The notes below the pieces were generated by a model. The model was not told the origin of the DNA. It did not search any database and worked only from the letters and a program-made list of their open reading frames with translations. Position numbers and translations under genes: made by a program. Below, one piece after another: positions 11,171-21,625 of a stretch of DNA of 64,000 nucleotides (position 1 is the stretch's first letter; every line of letters starts with the position of its first letter). Origin of the DNA: Carettochelys insculpta. Its lineage: Eukaryota > Chordata > Testudines > Carettochelyidae. The stretch is from positions 14,991,001-15,055,000 of the forward strand of contig NC_134160.1 in the NCBI RefSeq assembly GCF_033958435.1, given 5' to 3'.

Positions 11171-11679
11171 TGGAGCAAGCTCCTACACCAGCTTCCAAGA
11201 TCAAAAATCTATACAATACACAGTTCTCTCAGAGAGAACATACCTGGTATTACACTGATAAGAACAGAAACTACCCCGCAAGCCAGTACATTCCCTAAGT
11301 ACAAGGTGAAGTTGCAGGAAATTAGCTGGTGCATTTTTCTTTGCGATTTGTGAGTGGCTGTGGGTGCATTCATGCAATCTAGCTAGGTGTGGGCTCCACA
11401 TGTGGATTTACTGAGCAATAACAGCACTTTGAGGGGTTTGCTGCTATTCACCAGTGAGAAAGAAAACCCATATTAGTGAGTTAAGGGGACACAAGGGTCT
11501 CACAGTCCCAAGTTACACAGTGGTGATCCTATCACAGCCCTCCATTCCTGTTGACTCAGAACCCTTCTGCCTCCAGCCCACATGGGCATGGTAACTGCTG
11601 ACTTGTACAATACAGCTTTTCCCATTGTAAGAGAAAGTCTAGGTGTGGAGCTAATGCCCTGATTCTAAAGCTGTAAACT
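11171..11679. other. Unassigned non-coding DNA
   Basis: No gene or repeat is recognised with confidence. Confidence 0.4.
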
Positions 11680-11850
11680 CTACTCCAGGCTCTGCTACAT
11701 ATTTTCTGAGTGATTTTAAGAGAGTCATTTAATTTAACTTGATTTCCTTGTCTATAAAACAAGGATAGCAATGCTTCCTGTGTGTTAAGCCCGCTGAGGT
11801 ATTTGGATGTTGCAGTGATGAGTGCCATAGTTAAACCAATAAATAATGTG
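11680..11850 (-). mobile_element. MIR-like SINE, antisense
   Basis: The order 'gagtcatttaattt', 'gatttccttgtctataaaacaaggatagcaatg', with a 'ctgaggtatttggatg' tail (quoted in short pieces), matches the antisense MIR core, in which 'tcacttaa', 'cctcag', 'atctgtaaaatgggga' occur in that order. It is old and diverged. Confidence 0.6.
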
Positions 11851-13987
11851 TCTTCAGTGCAGAAATAGGAGCATTTCGAAGTGAACTCAGCAAAAAAAAA
11901 AAAGCCCAATGGCAACTCAATCAACATACATCATGCTGCTTTTATGAAACAAGCCCGTGGAGTGTTGTTAAGAACAAAACCTTTCAACAGTAGATTTGCA
12001 AACTGTTCTGCATCGCAATAGCTCTGGCAGGGAAGGGAGAGGAGATTGACCTGCTTTGATGCTATTTCTGAGCAGTTCTTGCTTGTAAAGTTAAGAGCAA
12101 TTCAAGTGAGGTTGAGGAAATTGACCCCGCTCTGGTTCAATTAGAGAGAGCGTCTACATATGCAGAATATGTTCTGTGAGATACAGCCGTGGCTTTTCAC
12201 CTGCAGATGAAGTTCAGAAGACCAGATTTTTCTTTCACTTAAAACACACAAACTGGGATCTCCAGTGGGATTGGTCCAACCTCAAACAGTGCTCTTTGCA
12301 GTCGGGCGTCTTTGCCAGAACGGTGCTCGGACGTCCAATCTACTCCCTTTGATATTAATCACCTTGGCCTTCACCTTGCTCACAGTTTTTGCTTTAATCC
12401 TCTGTAGTTCAGGTTTGAGGTCTTTAGCTTTGCTATATATTAGCAAAGCATTGACTGTTGTTCTAGGCCTTTAGCCTTACACCAAGCCTGATTCTCAGGC
12501 CCTCGCATTACTAAACTCTTAATGACTGGGCAGTTATATTGGCAATCCACAAAGTATTGGTGCTATGCTGGAGATAGAATGACTCAAAGAAAATCTCATC
12601 GGAGACAGAATGGAGCATTGAGAGCTCATGGGGCTGTTGATGAGGTTATGGCTCTTGATCACGCAATAAATCAAACTATAATGTAGATAAACTCCCTTTC
12701 ATCAGATCTCTGAATCCAGCCTGCTCTAGTAGTCATTGCTGCCCTTGCTCTAGTGTCTAGGCAAAATGTAAGGGTATGGGAAAATCACACAGGAAGAGCT
12801 GGACTCTAGATCACCCTGTTGTCAACCTTGTATGAATTTACAAGGCCTAGAAACCTACACACATTGCTTCTACAGCAAGATTCTGATGGCTTCTGCCACA
12901 ACAGAAGACAGGGTTCACAATTCCCACTGAACACTAAGTCTCTCAAATTGCTGCTTAGTGACCTCTGTGAATGAGTTGTGGACAACTCCTTGGGCCAGGT
13001 GCCCATCTCCCTAAAGTCAGCACTGTGACTTGATGGCCTATGAAGCTTGACCCTTGTTCTTCTCACAGCAGCTCTCAGGGCCAGGGCTGGTAGAGAGCTG
13101 TGGGACAGGGGCAGAAGATGTTTACTCAGGTGGGGTGAGTGGGGCAGCTACCAATGTTCCCTCTATTTTTTTCTAACCATGGGCAAAATAAATTTTGTTA
13201 TATGCACCATGTGCACCACGAAGAGAAACATTGTGGATGCTCTGCTCATCAGTTCGGCACCACCTGAATCCCTCCTGTGTGGATGCCCAAGCACTCAGCT
13301 TACAAGGAACACTGGCAGCTGCTCAGGGAACAAAGCTCTGGTGGCATGAAAATACAACCAGAGACGATGCAAGGGGTGATATGTGAGAGCTCATAGAGTC
13401 ACATGTCCCTTCCACAAATTTTGGCTGAACCCCCACTGCTCAAAAATGTGGAGTGTCCCACTAAGGTGAGACAGGCTCAGCTCCAGATTTCTGGCCTGAT
13501 CCACACACAACAAAGCACCAACACACAGCAGTTGTATGACTTTAAATATATCAATACAGGAAAAGTGGTACAACCAATGCTTTTTTCCTAGAAAAAAGGG
13601 AGCTGGAACTCAAGTGTGATGATTCATCATAGGGGTTAGAGTGTTCAGTTTTAACACTCTGGTCCCCACGCTGCTGGGGGCTTCTGTCCCAGTCCTCAAG
13701 CTGCTGCGGGACTAATGGGGGTTCCTGCCCCAGTCTGTGCGCTGCTGCAGAACTGGAAGTGAAAATGTTTGTGGTGTTCAAATGGAAAAAGGGTTCCAGA
13801 ACTCTGTTCTGGTGCATTCTGCCAGAAAACAAGCCCTGGGTGCAATACCTTCTTCTGCCAAAATGGTTAGGGTTAAGGTGGGGCCAGATGCAGTTACTAT
13901 GGTACAAAGATGCTTTACACTGATAAACACTATACTAGGTCCACACAAGTGTGTGTACAGATACAGCCACACAAATGCCTCCATCTA
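11851..13987. other. Largely unassigned non-coding DNA
   Basis: No gene, RNA or confident repeat. Around 13150-13330 a 'gttccctctattttt' segment followed by 'attttgttatatgcacc' resembles a common reptile interspersed repeat, but I cannot name it. Confidence 0.4.
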
Positions 13988-14100
13988 ACCTTTGCCTCAG
14001 TTCCCTATCTCTTAAAAGGGGGTAACAGTCCCTACCTTACAGGGAAGTAAGAGGATAAAAATCCAATAAGCTGCTCAAATGCTAGAGCAATGAAGATCAC
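13988..14100 (-). mobile_element. MIR-like SINE, antisense
   Basis: 'tgcctcagttccctatctct' is followed by 'aagggggtaacag', 'ctaccttacaggg' and 'gaggataaa', the antisense order of a MIR core. Divergence is moderate. Confidence 0.7.
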
Positions 14101-14277
14101 TTAGTTACACAGAGTCTGGTCTCTTCGCATCCAAGCAGGGTATGACAAACATGAGCTTCGCCATAATAGTGTCTGAATGCCAGATATCCTTCTGATTTGT
14201 GGAACGCTGAATGTGCGATTATATTGGGTGAAATCAATGACGCTGTACAGAAAATAGGGAAAATGAAACAATGGCTG

Positions 14278-15280
14278 AAGATAAGAACAGTTATATGAGG
14301 CCAGGTCAATGGTCCAATTAACCCTGTACGTGTCTTCCACCCATGGCCAGTGCTAGATGCTTCAAGTGATTCATCCCTTGTTGTCAAGTCACAGCTCCTG
14401 TAAGTCAAGGGTGAGGGACTTCTAGAGCATCCACTTGCATGCCTGACCATCTTGATCAATAGCCTCTGCTGGACACATTCCCCATGAACTTATCTCATTC
14501 TTTTCAGAATCACGTTATACGTTTGGTCTTCACAACATCCCCCCCTGGAAGTTAGTTCCACAGGTTGACTTCCTTGTGTTTGTTTTAAACCTGCTGCCCA
14601 TTCATGTCATTGGGTGACCTCTGGTGGAAAATAACAGTTCCTTATTTACTTAGGCTATGTCTACACAGGCAAGCTATTTTGAAATAACTGCAGCATTTTG
14701 AAATGACTTTGGCAGTGTCTAATGATAAACATGCTATTTTAAAATAACATGGAAATAGCGGCTGCATTATTCCAATTCTAGAAAACTTCATTCTATGAGG
14801 AATAATGCTTATTTCAAAATCACTAATTTGAAAAAGGCTCTATTGAAACACAGAATTAGCACTAGTTTGAAATAAGCAATAAGCCGTAAAAAGCTCTAAT
14901 GGCACTATTTTGAAATAGTGTTATGTGTCCAGAAATACTATTTTGAAATAGCCAGGTGCTATTTTGAAGTGCATTTTGCATGTGGTTGTGTTATTTTGAA
15001 ATGAGATATTTCAAAATAGCCTTTTCAAATTATCTTATTTCAAAATAAGGCTGCTGTGTAGATGTAGGCTTGTCCACTTCCTCCAGACCATTCATAATTT
15101 TATAGACCTCTATCATATTTTCCCCCTTAGCTGTCTCTTTCTCAAGTTGAAAAGTCCCAGTCCTTTTAATCTCTCCTCATAAGGCAGCTATTCCATTCCC
15201 ATTATCATTTGTGTTGCCTTTCTCTGTAGCTCTTCCGTTTCTAATCAATTGTTTTGAGATGGGGGAGCTAGAATTGTTAC
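14278..15280 (-). mobile_element. CR1 (second subfamily) 3' part, split by a MITE
   Basis: The plus strand begins 'gataagaacag', then the 'ccagtgctag' region, 'cttcacaacatcc', 'ccacaggttgac', 'tttaaacctgctgcc' and, after the inserted MITE, 'ttttatagacctctatcat' and 'tctcctcataaggcagc'. This is the same order as the CR1 copy at 32262. The reading frame is not preserved. The MITE lies between 'cttatttact' and the 'ccacttcctccaga' part, which are contiguous in the related copy. Confidence 0.8.
14653..15069. mobile_element. MITE a (Harbinger-like ends), 417 bp
   Basis: The left end is GGCTATGTCTACACAGG; the right end is the inverse (GTGTAGATGTAGGC). Flanks are TTA on the left and TTG on the right, compatible with a 3-bp duplication with one change. 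The interior is rich in 'ttttgaaat' motifs in both directions. It interrupts a CR1, which gives an empty-site comparison. It has no coding capacity. Confidence 0.8.
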
Positions 15281-17943
15281 AGGACACTGGCAACCCCACT
15301 AGCTCTGTAGCGGCTGCTCAATCCCATCTTCCCTCCGCAAAGCCTACCAAACTGGTTTGGATACGAAGGGTCAAAAGCTTGCTCGTGCCTGGATACAGAT
15401 TCCTGATGTGAAGACTCACAGCTCCTGTTGGGTAAGCACAGCTGAAACCGGGGTCTGGAACCAAGGGCTAGTCTCAGAGTGGGCGACTCACAGAATTTCT
15501 GCCTCAGGAGCCAGGCAGAATTAGCAAAGGGTTTAAGGGGCTGCAGCTTAGGGATCTGGGCTATGGGGAACCCTCTTAGCCCAGGGTCCTGGGAAGCAGC
15601 CTCTAAAGCGCCTGCATGCTGAGTTCCAGGCAGGCTCTGCCTGGTGTGGGGGAGGGGGGGCAGCTCCACATGGGGCTGTTCCCCCTGCCCCCTACCAGGC
15701 CGCAGCCCCATGCATTGCCGATAGCACAGAGGAGCTCTGTCCTTGTGCTCACCTACAGGCTTTTCCCAGAATCATGGCCAATGGGAGAGGTGGGGTGGGG
15801 CCTTCAGGCACAGGGCCAAACAGGAGCTGCGCCAGGTAAGCGTCCTAATTCTCCACCCCTGCTCGACCTGTCCCTACTTCCCAGACCCTGCACTACCACC
15901 TGCCACCTGCTCCTATCTCCAACCTCAACCCCCTAGCCTACTCCTGCCCTCTCTCTCCCTCCCAGACCCCACACCCCCAGACCTCTCCTGCATGCTGCCT
16001 CCTGCCCAGATCTCACACAGTCCAATCCTGTACCCGACCTCCTGCCCAGGCCCCCATCCTCACCCCCAGCCCAATCCCGCAACCTGTCTCCTGCCCAGAC
16101 CCTGCCACCCAGCCCAGTCCTGCACCTACCCTCCACCCAGATCCCCCAGCCCACACCTGCACCCAACCTCCTGCCCAGACACTGCATCCCCACCCCAAGC
16201 CTGCTCCCTGGCAGCTCCCCCTGCACTTTGAACCCCTCAGTTTAGCCCTAGCCATGAGATCTGAGGGGTCCCAGAAGAGATAGGCCCACCCTGCCCAGGA
16301 GAGACAAACGCCCATGGACTGGCACCTGAGGGAGTGCACTCCAGAAGGCACCAGCCCCACAAATGTGACACAGGGTATGAGATTCCCTCAAAACAAGGCT
16401 GAGGGGAAATCAGCTGTGAGGGCCTTATGCTCATCTTTGCTACCACAACCTGGGTGACATATGAGATGTTTCCAGTCATGGCTGATGAGCCCAAGCCCTT
16501 TAGTAGATTTAATACAGCTGCACACCTTTACCCCCTCTAAGCACACTGCCAGGACATGCCTTAAAGAGAAATGAGCTCATTTCTCATTTAGCAGACGCAG
16601 AACTACAGCCATTCATTAGGTGATACAGCACACTGCTCGTGTCAGAGTGGTTTTGGTGCCATTTAGCTTTATTTCCAGGGTTTGCTGGGCTATTAGGTGA
16701 TAATGAAAGATTTTCGCCCACATCCATGAAAGTGATTTATTTGGCTTTTGGTTTGTGCATGTGCATGTGGGGATTGGTCTTGTCTGTTTGTGGTCTTGAA
16801 TGCAGATTTCTTGACCTTCATCCTTCTTCATCCTTTCTTCATCCTTCATCTTGACCTTCATCCTTTCTTCATCCGCTGTGCCTCAGGGTGGTTTGATAGT
16901 TTCACAACTGCTAACTGGGTGTGAGGAGTCTTTGCTTTGTGGAGAGGGATCCTGATTCCCAGAGTGCCGAACACCTACTCTCTGCTAGTCAGAGCCCTTT
17001 AAGACATCTTGAATTGAGCGTGCCAAAACTGAAGTACCCGGATCCCTCTTTGCTTTTGAAAGTCTTAACCCTGTTCTTCACCTACTCCCCCGCCAACCCC
17101 CAAACCTGAATCCCTCTCTGTTTCAAACATAGGGGCAGCTACACTAACTCTGGTGTGAATAGGTGGTCACAGTGGGCACACAATGAACTTTTTAAGAAGG
17201 GCTATAGTAGCTAAGGTGACCTCCCTGTTCACTACTACAAATGTTTTTGGAGACTGATGTGGTGGTACCTTTCACGGAAGAGAGGTGCGGTATGGCTTCT
17301 AAGAGCTGGAGAACCCTTTCAGTGAGAAAAGGTGCCCTGGCCAAATGTATCTGAAGAGAACCCACGTTCCACGTCAACTTTTATCGCTTCTGGCTCCCAC
17401 CTCCCCCACTCCCCATCCATCATTCTGGAGTATCAGGAGAGAGAGAGGAAGGACGGGTGAAGCCATTCTGTTTCCCTCAGCCAGGGGAAACCAGTGGCCA
17501 TTGTCACGCCTACACATCCTTTATAAAAATTGGCTTATGAATAAGAAAATGCAAAACTCGAAGATGCTATAGGCAAAATGCCTCCCGTAACATATCGCTT
17601 TTAAAGTTACAGTCTGCTGAATTGGCATATCCTGTTTCTGTGCATGTATAATTCTTTGTGAAGTTAGACATATTAAGCGTGAATCCCAGAAAGATCTGTG
17701 ACTATGCCACCTGGTACTGAAAACCATCTTGAATGTGATTCTTTTTCCATGGGGGTCGGGCAATGGAATAAAGGCCTCCCACATTGGGGGAAAGTCATTT
17801 TAAGGAATGGAAAGCAATCACATTTTTGGCTACATCTATATTAGTCCAAGAAAGTTGACTGGAGATATCCAGTTTTAGCTACACCAACTGCACAGTTAAT
17901 ATTGACTTATCCGTGGCTCAGTTAATTGGCTGTCTAAACTGGG
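15281..17943. other. Unassigned DNA with a C-rich low-complexity tract
   Basis: From about 15600 to 16235 the plus strand is C-rich with loose repeats of 'cctgcccag' and 'cccagaccc'. Open frames over it are compositional. A TIR-like 'ggctacatctatattag' begins near 17827 and may be a MITE cut off by the CR1 at 17944. No gene is recognised. Confidence 0.45.
16796..16875. repeat. Simple repeat, TTCATCC-type
   Basis: 'cttcatcc' and 'tttcttcatcc' recur several times with 'cttgacc' interruptions. It is an imperfect microsatellite with no link to a gene. Confidence 0.75.
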
Positions 17944-18663
17944 GAAGGTCCTCATGTCTCACTGGGACTTAAATACCTCAAGGGATGGAGAGTCCACCAC
18001 CTGTCTGGGTAACACATTCCAGAGCTTTACCACCCTCCAGGTGAAATAGTTTTTCCTAATATCCAACCTACACTTCCTGCTCTGTAACTTGAGACCATTG
18101 CCGCTTGTTCCGCCATTCATCACTACTGAGAACAGCCTCTTTAGAGCACCCCCCCCCCCACCCGCTCCATTTCAGGAAGTTGAAGGCTGCTGTCAAATCC
18201 CCCTCACTCTTCTCTTTGGCAGACTAAATAAGCCCAAATTCCTCAGCATCGCCACACATGTGCTCCAGCACCTTAATCATTTTCATTGCTCTCCACTGGA
18301 CCCTCTCAAATGCATCTATGTCCTTGCTGTATTGGGGGCCCAGAACTGGACGCAATACTCCAGATGTAGCCTCACTAGTACTGAACAGAGGAAAATAATA
18401 ACTCTCTAGATCTGCTGGAAATGTGCCTTTTAATGCACCCCAATATGCCATTAGCCTTCTTAGCTACAGGGGCACACTGTTGACTCATATCCAGCATCTC
18501 ATCCATTACAGTTCCCAGGTCCTTTTCTGCTGCACTACTGCATAGCCAGTTGGTCCTCAGCCTGTAACAGTGTTTGGGATTCTTCTGTCTGAAGTGCAGG
18601 ACTCTGCACTTCTCCTTGTTGAACCTCATCAGATTTCCTTTGGCCCAATCCTCAAATTTTAGC

Positions 18664-18762
18664 TACACTCATGCATCTGACGAAGTGGGTCTTTGCCCAT
18701 GAAAGCTTATGTTCCAAAATATGTTAGTCTATAAGGCGCCACAGGACTTCTTGTTGTTTTCA
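18664..18762 (+). mobile_element. Penelope-like tail inserted in CR1
   Basis: It contains 'catctgacgaagtgggtc', 'gaaagcttatg', 'gttagtctataagg' and 'gccacaggac' in sense order. CR1 sequence on both sides ('cctcaaattt' and 'ttcaggtcactctgg') is continuous in the copy at 4690, so this is a clean short insertion. Confidence 0.85.
18677..18704 (+). ncRNA. Hammerhead-ribozyme-like core in Penelope tail
   Basis: The plus strand reads CTGACGA, one A, GTGGG, loop TCTTTG, CCCAT and GAAA. The last stem pair is G-T instead of G-C. A minimal stem III (GC, TTAT, GT) and the step TC follow. It is the best-preserved plus-strand copy. Activity is not known. Confidence 0.55.
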
Positions 18763-18876
18763 AGTTGTTCAGGTCACTCTGGACCCTTTTGTTACTCTCT
18801 GATTTATCTATCTGTCTCCCTACCTTAGTGTTATCTGCAAATTTGTGGAGGGTGCAATCAATCCCCTCATTCAAGT

Positions 18877-20800
18877 GTAACCCTTCTATTAATGCCAGAT
18901 GCCTGCCAGAAGGGCCGGGTTCAACTTGTGAGCCGATGCCCAGGTGCCAGCTAAGGGTCTGGTGGGGCAAAGGGGGGTGATGCTACACCAGCAGCTACGC
19001 TAAGCAGACAGGGCAGGCTGGGTTCTTTGGTTTGCGTTTAGTTCGGGTACAGCAGCAAGAGGAAAATTACACTTAGAGAGGCTTTAACAGTTACTTTTTA
19101 TTTATACAAAGATAGAAACAATTTAACTAAGACAAATGATTAAAGTACAAGTTGTTTAAAGGGGAAACAACACAATTTAACTTAAGAAAAGTTTTAGACA
19201 AACTAGCTAGCTTAAACTAATACAATTAATGTGTACACAAGAAAGGCATGTTGCAGGTGTGATTTTCACCCCTGCCTCTTAGATCTGGTGGAACCAGAGT
19301 CTTTCCCTTAATTCCTATAGGAAAGAAGTGTAATACAGGTGTAATTCTTACCCCTGCCTCCTAGATACGGTGTGACCCAGAATCTTTCTCTCAATCCCTC
19401 GGGAAGAAGTAGATACAAACCAGGCATCCGCAGTCTCGGGAGTCAATTCCAGACCTGGCCAGCAGGTGTAGGTGATTGAAACTCAAAGGGCGGTGGGCTG
19501 CCTGTGAATTGTGGACAATTGGGCACCTTTGGAATTGATGGGCAGAGATTCCCCGTTCTTCCTGGGGCACTGATCAGGCGTGTCAATCACCGAGATCAGC
19601 CAGAAGGGCGGCCATTAGCTAGCCCATTCACTGTCTGGTTTCTGTGTATAGTAGACAGGGTGGGCAAGACAGCACACCTGCGTTCCCAGGACATCAAAGG
19701 CTGCCTGTCTCCCTTGCTTGTTTCTCTCTCTGTCTCTCCCAGTGGGGGCGGGGAGAAGAAGAAAAGGCCAAATGGGGGGTTCATGTCTGGCTACACAACT
19801 CCTGTGGGGTTTTCCTGTCAAGGATACAACCAACTGGCTCGAGCCCCCACCCAGTGGCCTGGGACAATTTCACCCCCGTGCTGGGTGCCTGTAAGGCGGT
19901 TCTCCGCCCCCCCGCCCGCAAGCACAGAGTCTGAGATAGAAATGGCTTGTTTAATGACCATAACCTACCCCAAGGTTACAGTGACAGATGCAGCATATCT
20001 CAGCACAGAAGAGACAAAACCCCTTTTACCCAGATACCATCCCCATATGCAGTAGAACCAAGTCTCTTGCTGGGGCTCTTGGCCCTTTTCCCCACACACA
20101 GTTACAGGGTGTACCCTCTGCAGTGCAGTCCCAAACCCAAAGCCAACAGATACATCACCAGGGCAGTACTAGCTGTCCACTTGTCTGCAGCCTCCCCTTA
20201 CTGCCACCAGCCACCCACCAGTCACCATCATCACTCCTACCAGCCACCCACTGATAACCATCATTGCTCCCAACCCCACTGCTTGGGATCACCCTGAGGC
20301 AGAACCCTGTGATTTCAGCTCTCCATGGCCCCAGCTGCCACTCTATGATTGCAGCTCTTGATATCACTAGTGTAGAGTTTCACAAACACCCTAGTACCCA
20401 GCTCTATTTTTCAACAGGTTGGGAGGATTAGTCAAGCCAGTCTTGCAGTTACACAGCCAAGGCATAGGCAGGACCAAGGCACTCAGCAAACTACCTCAAC
20501 CAATACCCCTCCCCCTTTATAATGCTTTAAACCAGGGAGCCCTGTGTAATCAATGTCTTACACAGCTATGGCGACTGCCCTGTCCCCCACAACAACCCAG
20601 AGCATTGGTGAGATCTCACAACTCCCACACTAAGTGTCAGCTTAAATTGTGATTTTACAACTACATGTTTACAATAGACCAGATCTCATGGCTTACTTGC
20701 TACCCATTAGGCTTTGCCTGGAAAGGTATCACACATGCACACCTTTGCATTCTCATGCAGATGACCTCTGGGAGATACATTCCTCCCAGCCTTCAGCAGC
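18877..20800 (+). repeat. Repeat B, copy 1, carrying a solo LTR
   Basis: It begins TGTAACCCTTCTA just after the CAAGT/CAAG site in CR1. Copy 2 on the minus strand at about 62245-63510 matches both ends and the middle: the 'ccagaagggcc' start, 'gcccccacccagtggcctgg', 'tagctgtccacttgtctgcag' and 'ttgctacccat'. Copy 2 lacks the interval 18927-19795, which is an inserted LTR. Homology fades at about 20800, before the Tx1-like LINE. Repeat B itself may be a long LTR (TG start), but its right end is not located. Confidence 0.65.
18927..19795 (+). mobile_element. Solo LTR, family C, copy 1 (869 bp)
   Basis: It starts TGTGAGCCGATG and ends GGCTACA, giving TG...CA ends. Perfect 5-bp duplications CAACT flank it at 18922-18926 and 19796-19800. 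It lies inside repeat B at a point where copy 2 of B is uninterrupted. A second copy with its own 5-bp duplication is at 57889-58794. Shared blocks include 'gctgggttctttg' and 'tgtctggctaca'. No internal retroviral genes are left, so it is a solo LTR formed by recombination. Class is unknown; 5-bp duplications fit gypsy or some endogenous retroviruses. Confidence 0.85.
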
Positions 20801-21625
20801 ACTGCATTCTCCTGCTCCCCATTCCCCACACTACCAAAGGCAGGGGAACTGCTGCTGCCCCCCACTTGAGCAGCCCACCTCCTCATCCAGCAGCTGCTGC
20901 ATCCTCACCCCCCAGGAAAGGTAAGGGGCTTCTGAAAGCGGCGGTTGGGCCCCCTCCACAGGCCTCTTCCTGTGGAGTGGCCTGGGAGGGGTGAGTTTGG
21001 GCAGAGCCCTTCTTTTCCACCGGGGCTCCAGAGGGGTGGCTGCATAGCCAGGGGTGGGGTGTTAGGGTGTGCCCCTGCCCCACCCCTGCAGCCACCCCCC
21101 CTTACTGCCCCCCCACCCACACCCAGCCGCCGCTGGGGGCCCCTCCTCCACCTGGGCCCCCTTCTAACCAGCTGCCCCTTCCTTCTCCCCCTGGTTTCTT
21201 AAAGGCTCTGCAGCAGCTGCTGTGGGCCCCCCCCCCTCAGGCGCACGTGGGCACCCCCACCCCCCCATTTCCACCAGGTTGGCTGTGCCCACGCCCCCTC
21301 CCACCCCCCTTTATTTTTCACTTCACCCAAGCGCCTGAGCCCCCCCACACACACGCACAAACTTCAATTCCCCACATCCCAGTGCAGAAAAGGAGCCATC
21401 TTACCATCTTGTGCTGGGAGCAGGGGCCATCTTAGGTCTCACCTTCCCCTGACCTCACTGCCCTTGCTCTGCCCTTCCCCCACCTGACTGGGTCCTCAGC
21501 CCGGCCGGTGGGGGAGGGGCAGCCACGCCTCCACCCTTCCTTCCCCTCCACTCTCCTCCCCTCCCCCGCTCTCTCTTAAAGGCCCCACGCCCAACAAACT
21601 TCCCCCATCTTACAAACCCGCCACC
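20801..21625 (+). promoter_or_regulatory. Probable 5' UTR/promoter region of Tx1-like LINE
   Basis: This GC-rich, C-rich stretch separates repeat B from ORF1. A LINE of this kind needs an internal 5' promoter, and 'gccatctta' blocks near 21395 and 21425 resemble YY1-like motifs. The exact LINE 5' end is not visible, so the function is inferred from position. Immediately before ORF1 the context GCCACCATGA is an excellent Kozak start. Confidence 0.4.

Noticed and set aside
15743..16231. 162-codon plus-strand frame
   Set aside because: It lies wholly in a C-rich low-complexity tract. The protein is Pro/Ser/Leu-rich without a domain.
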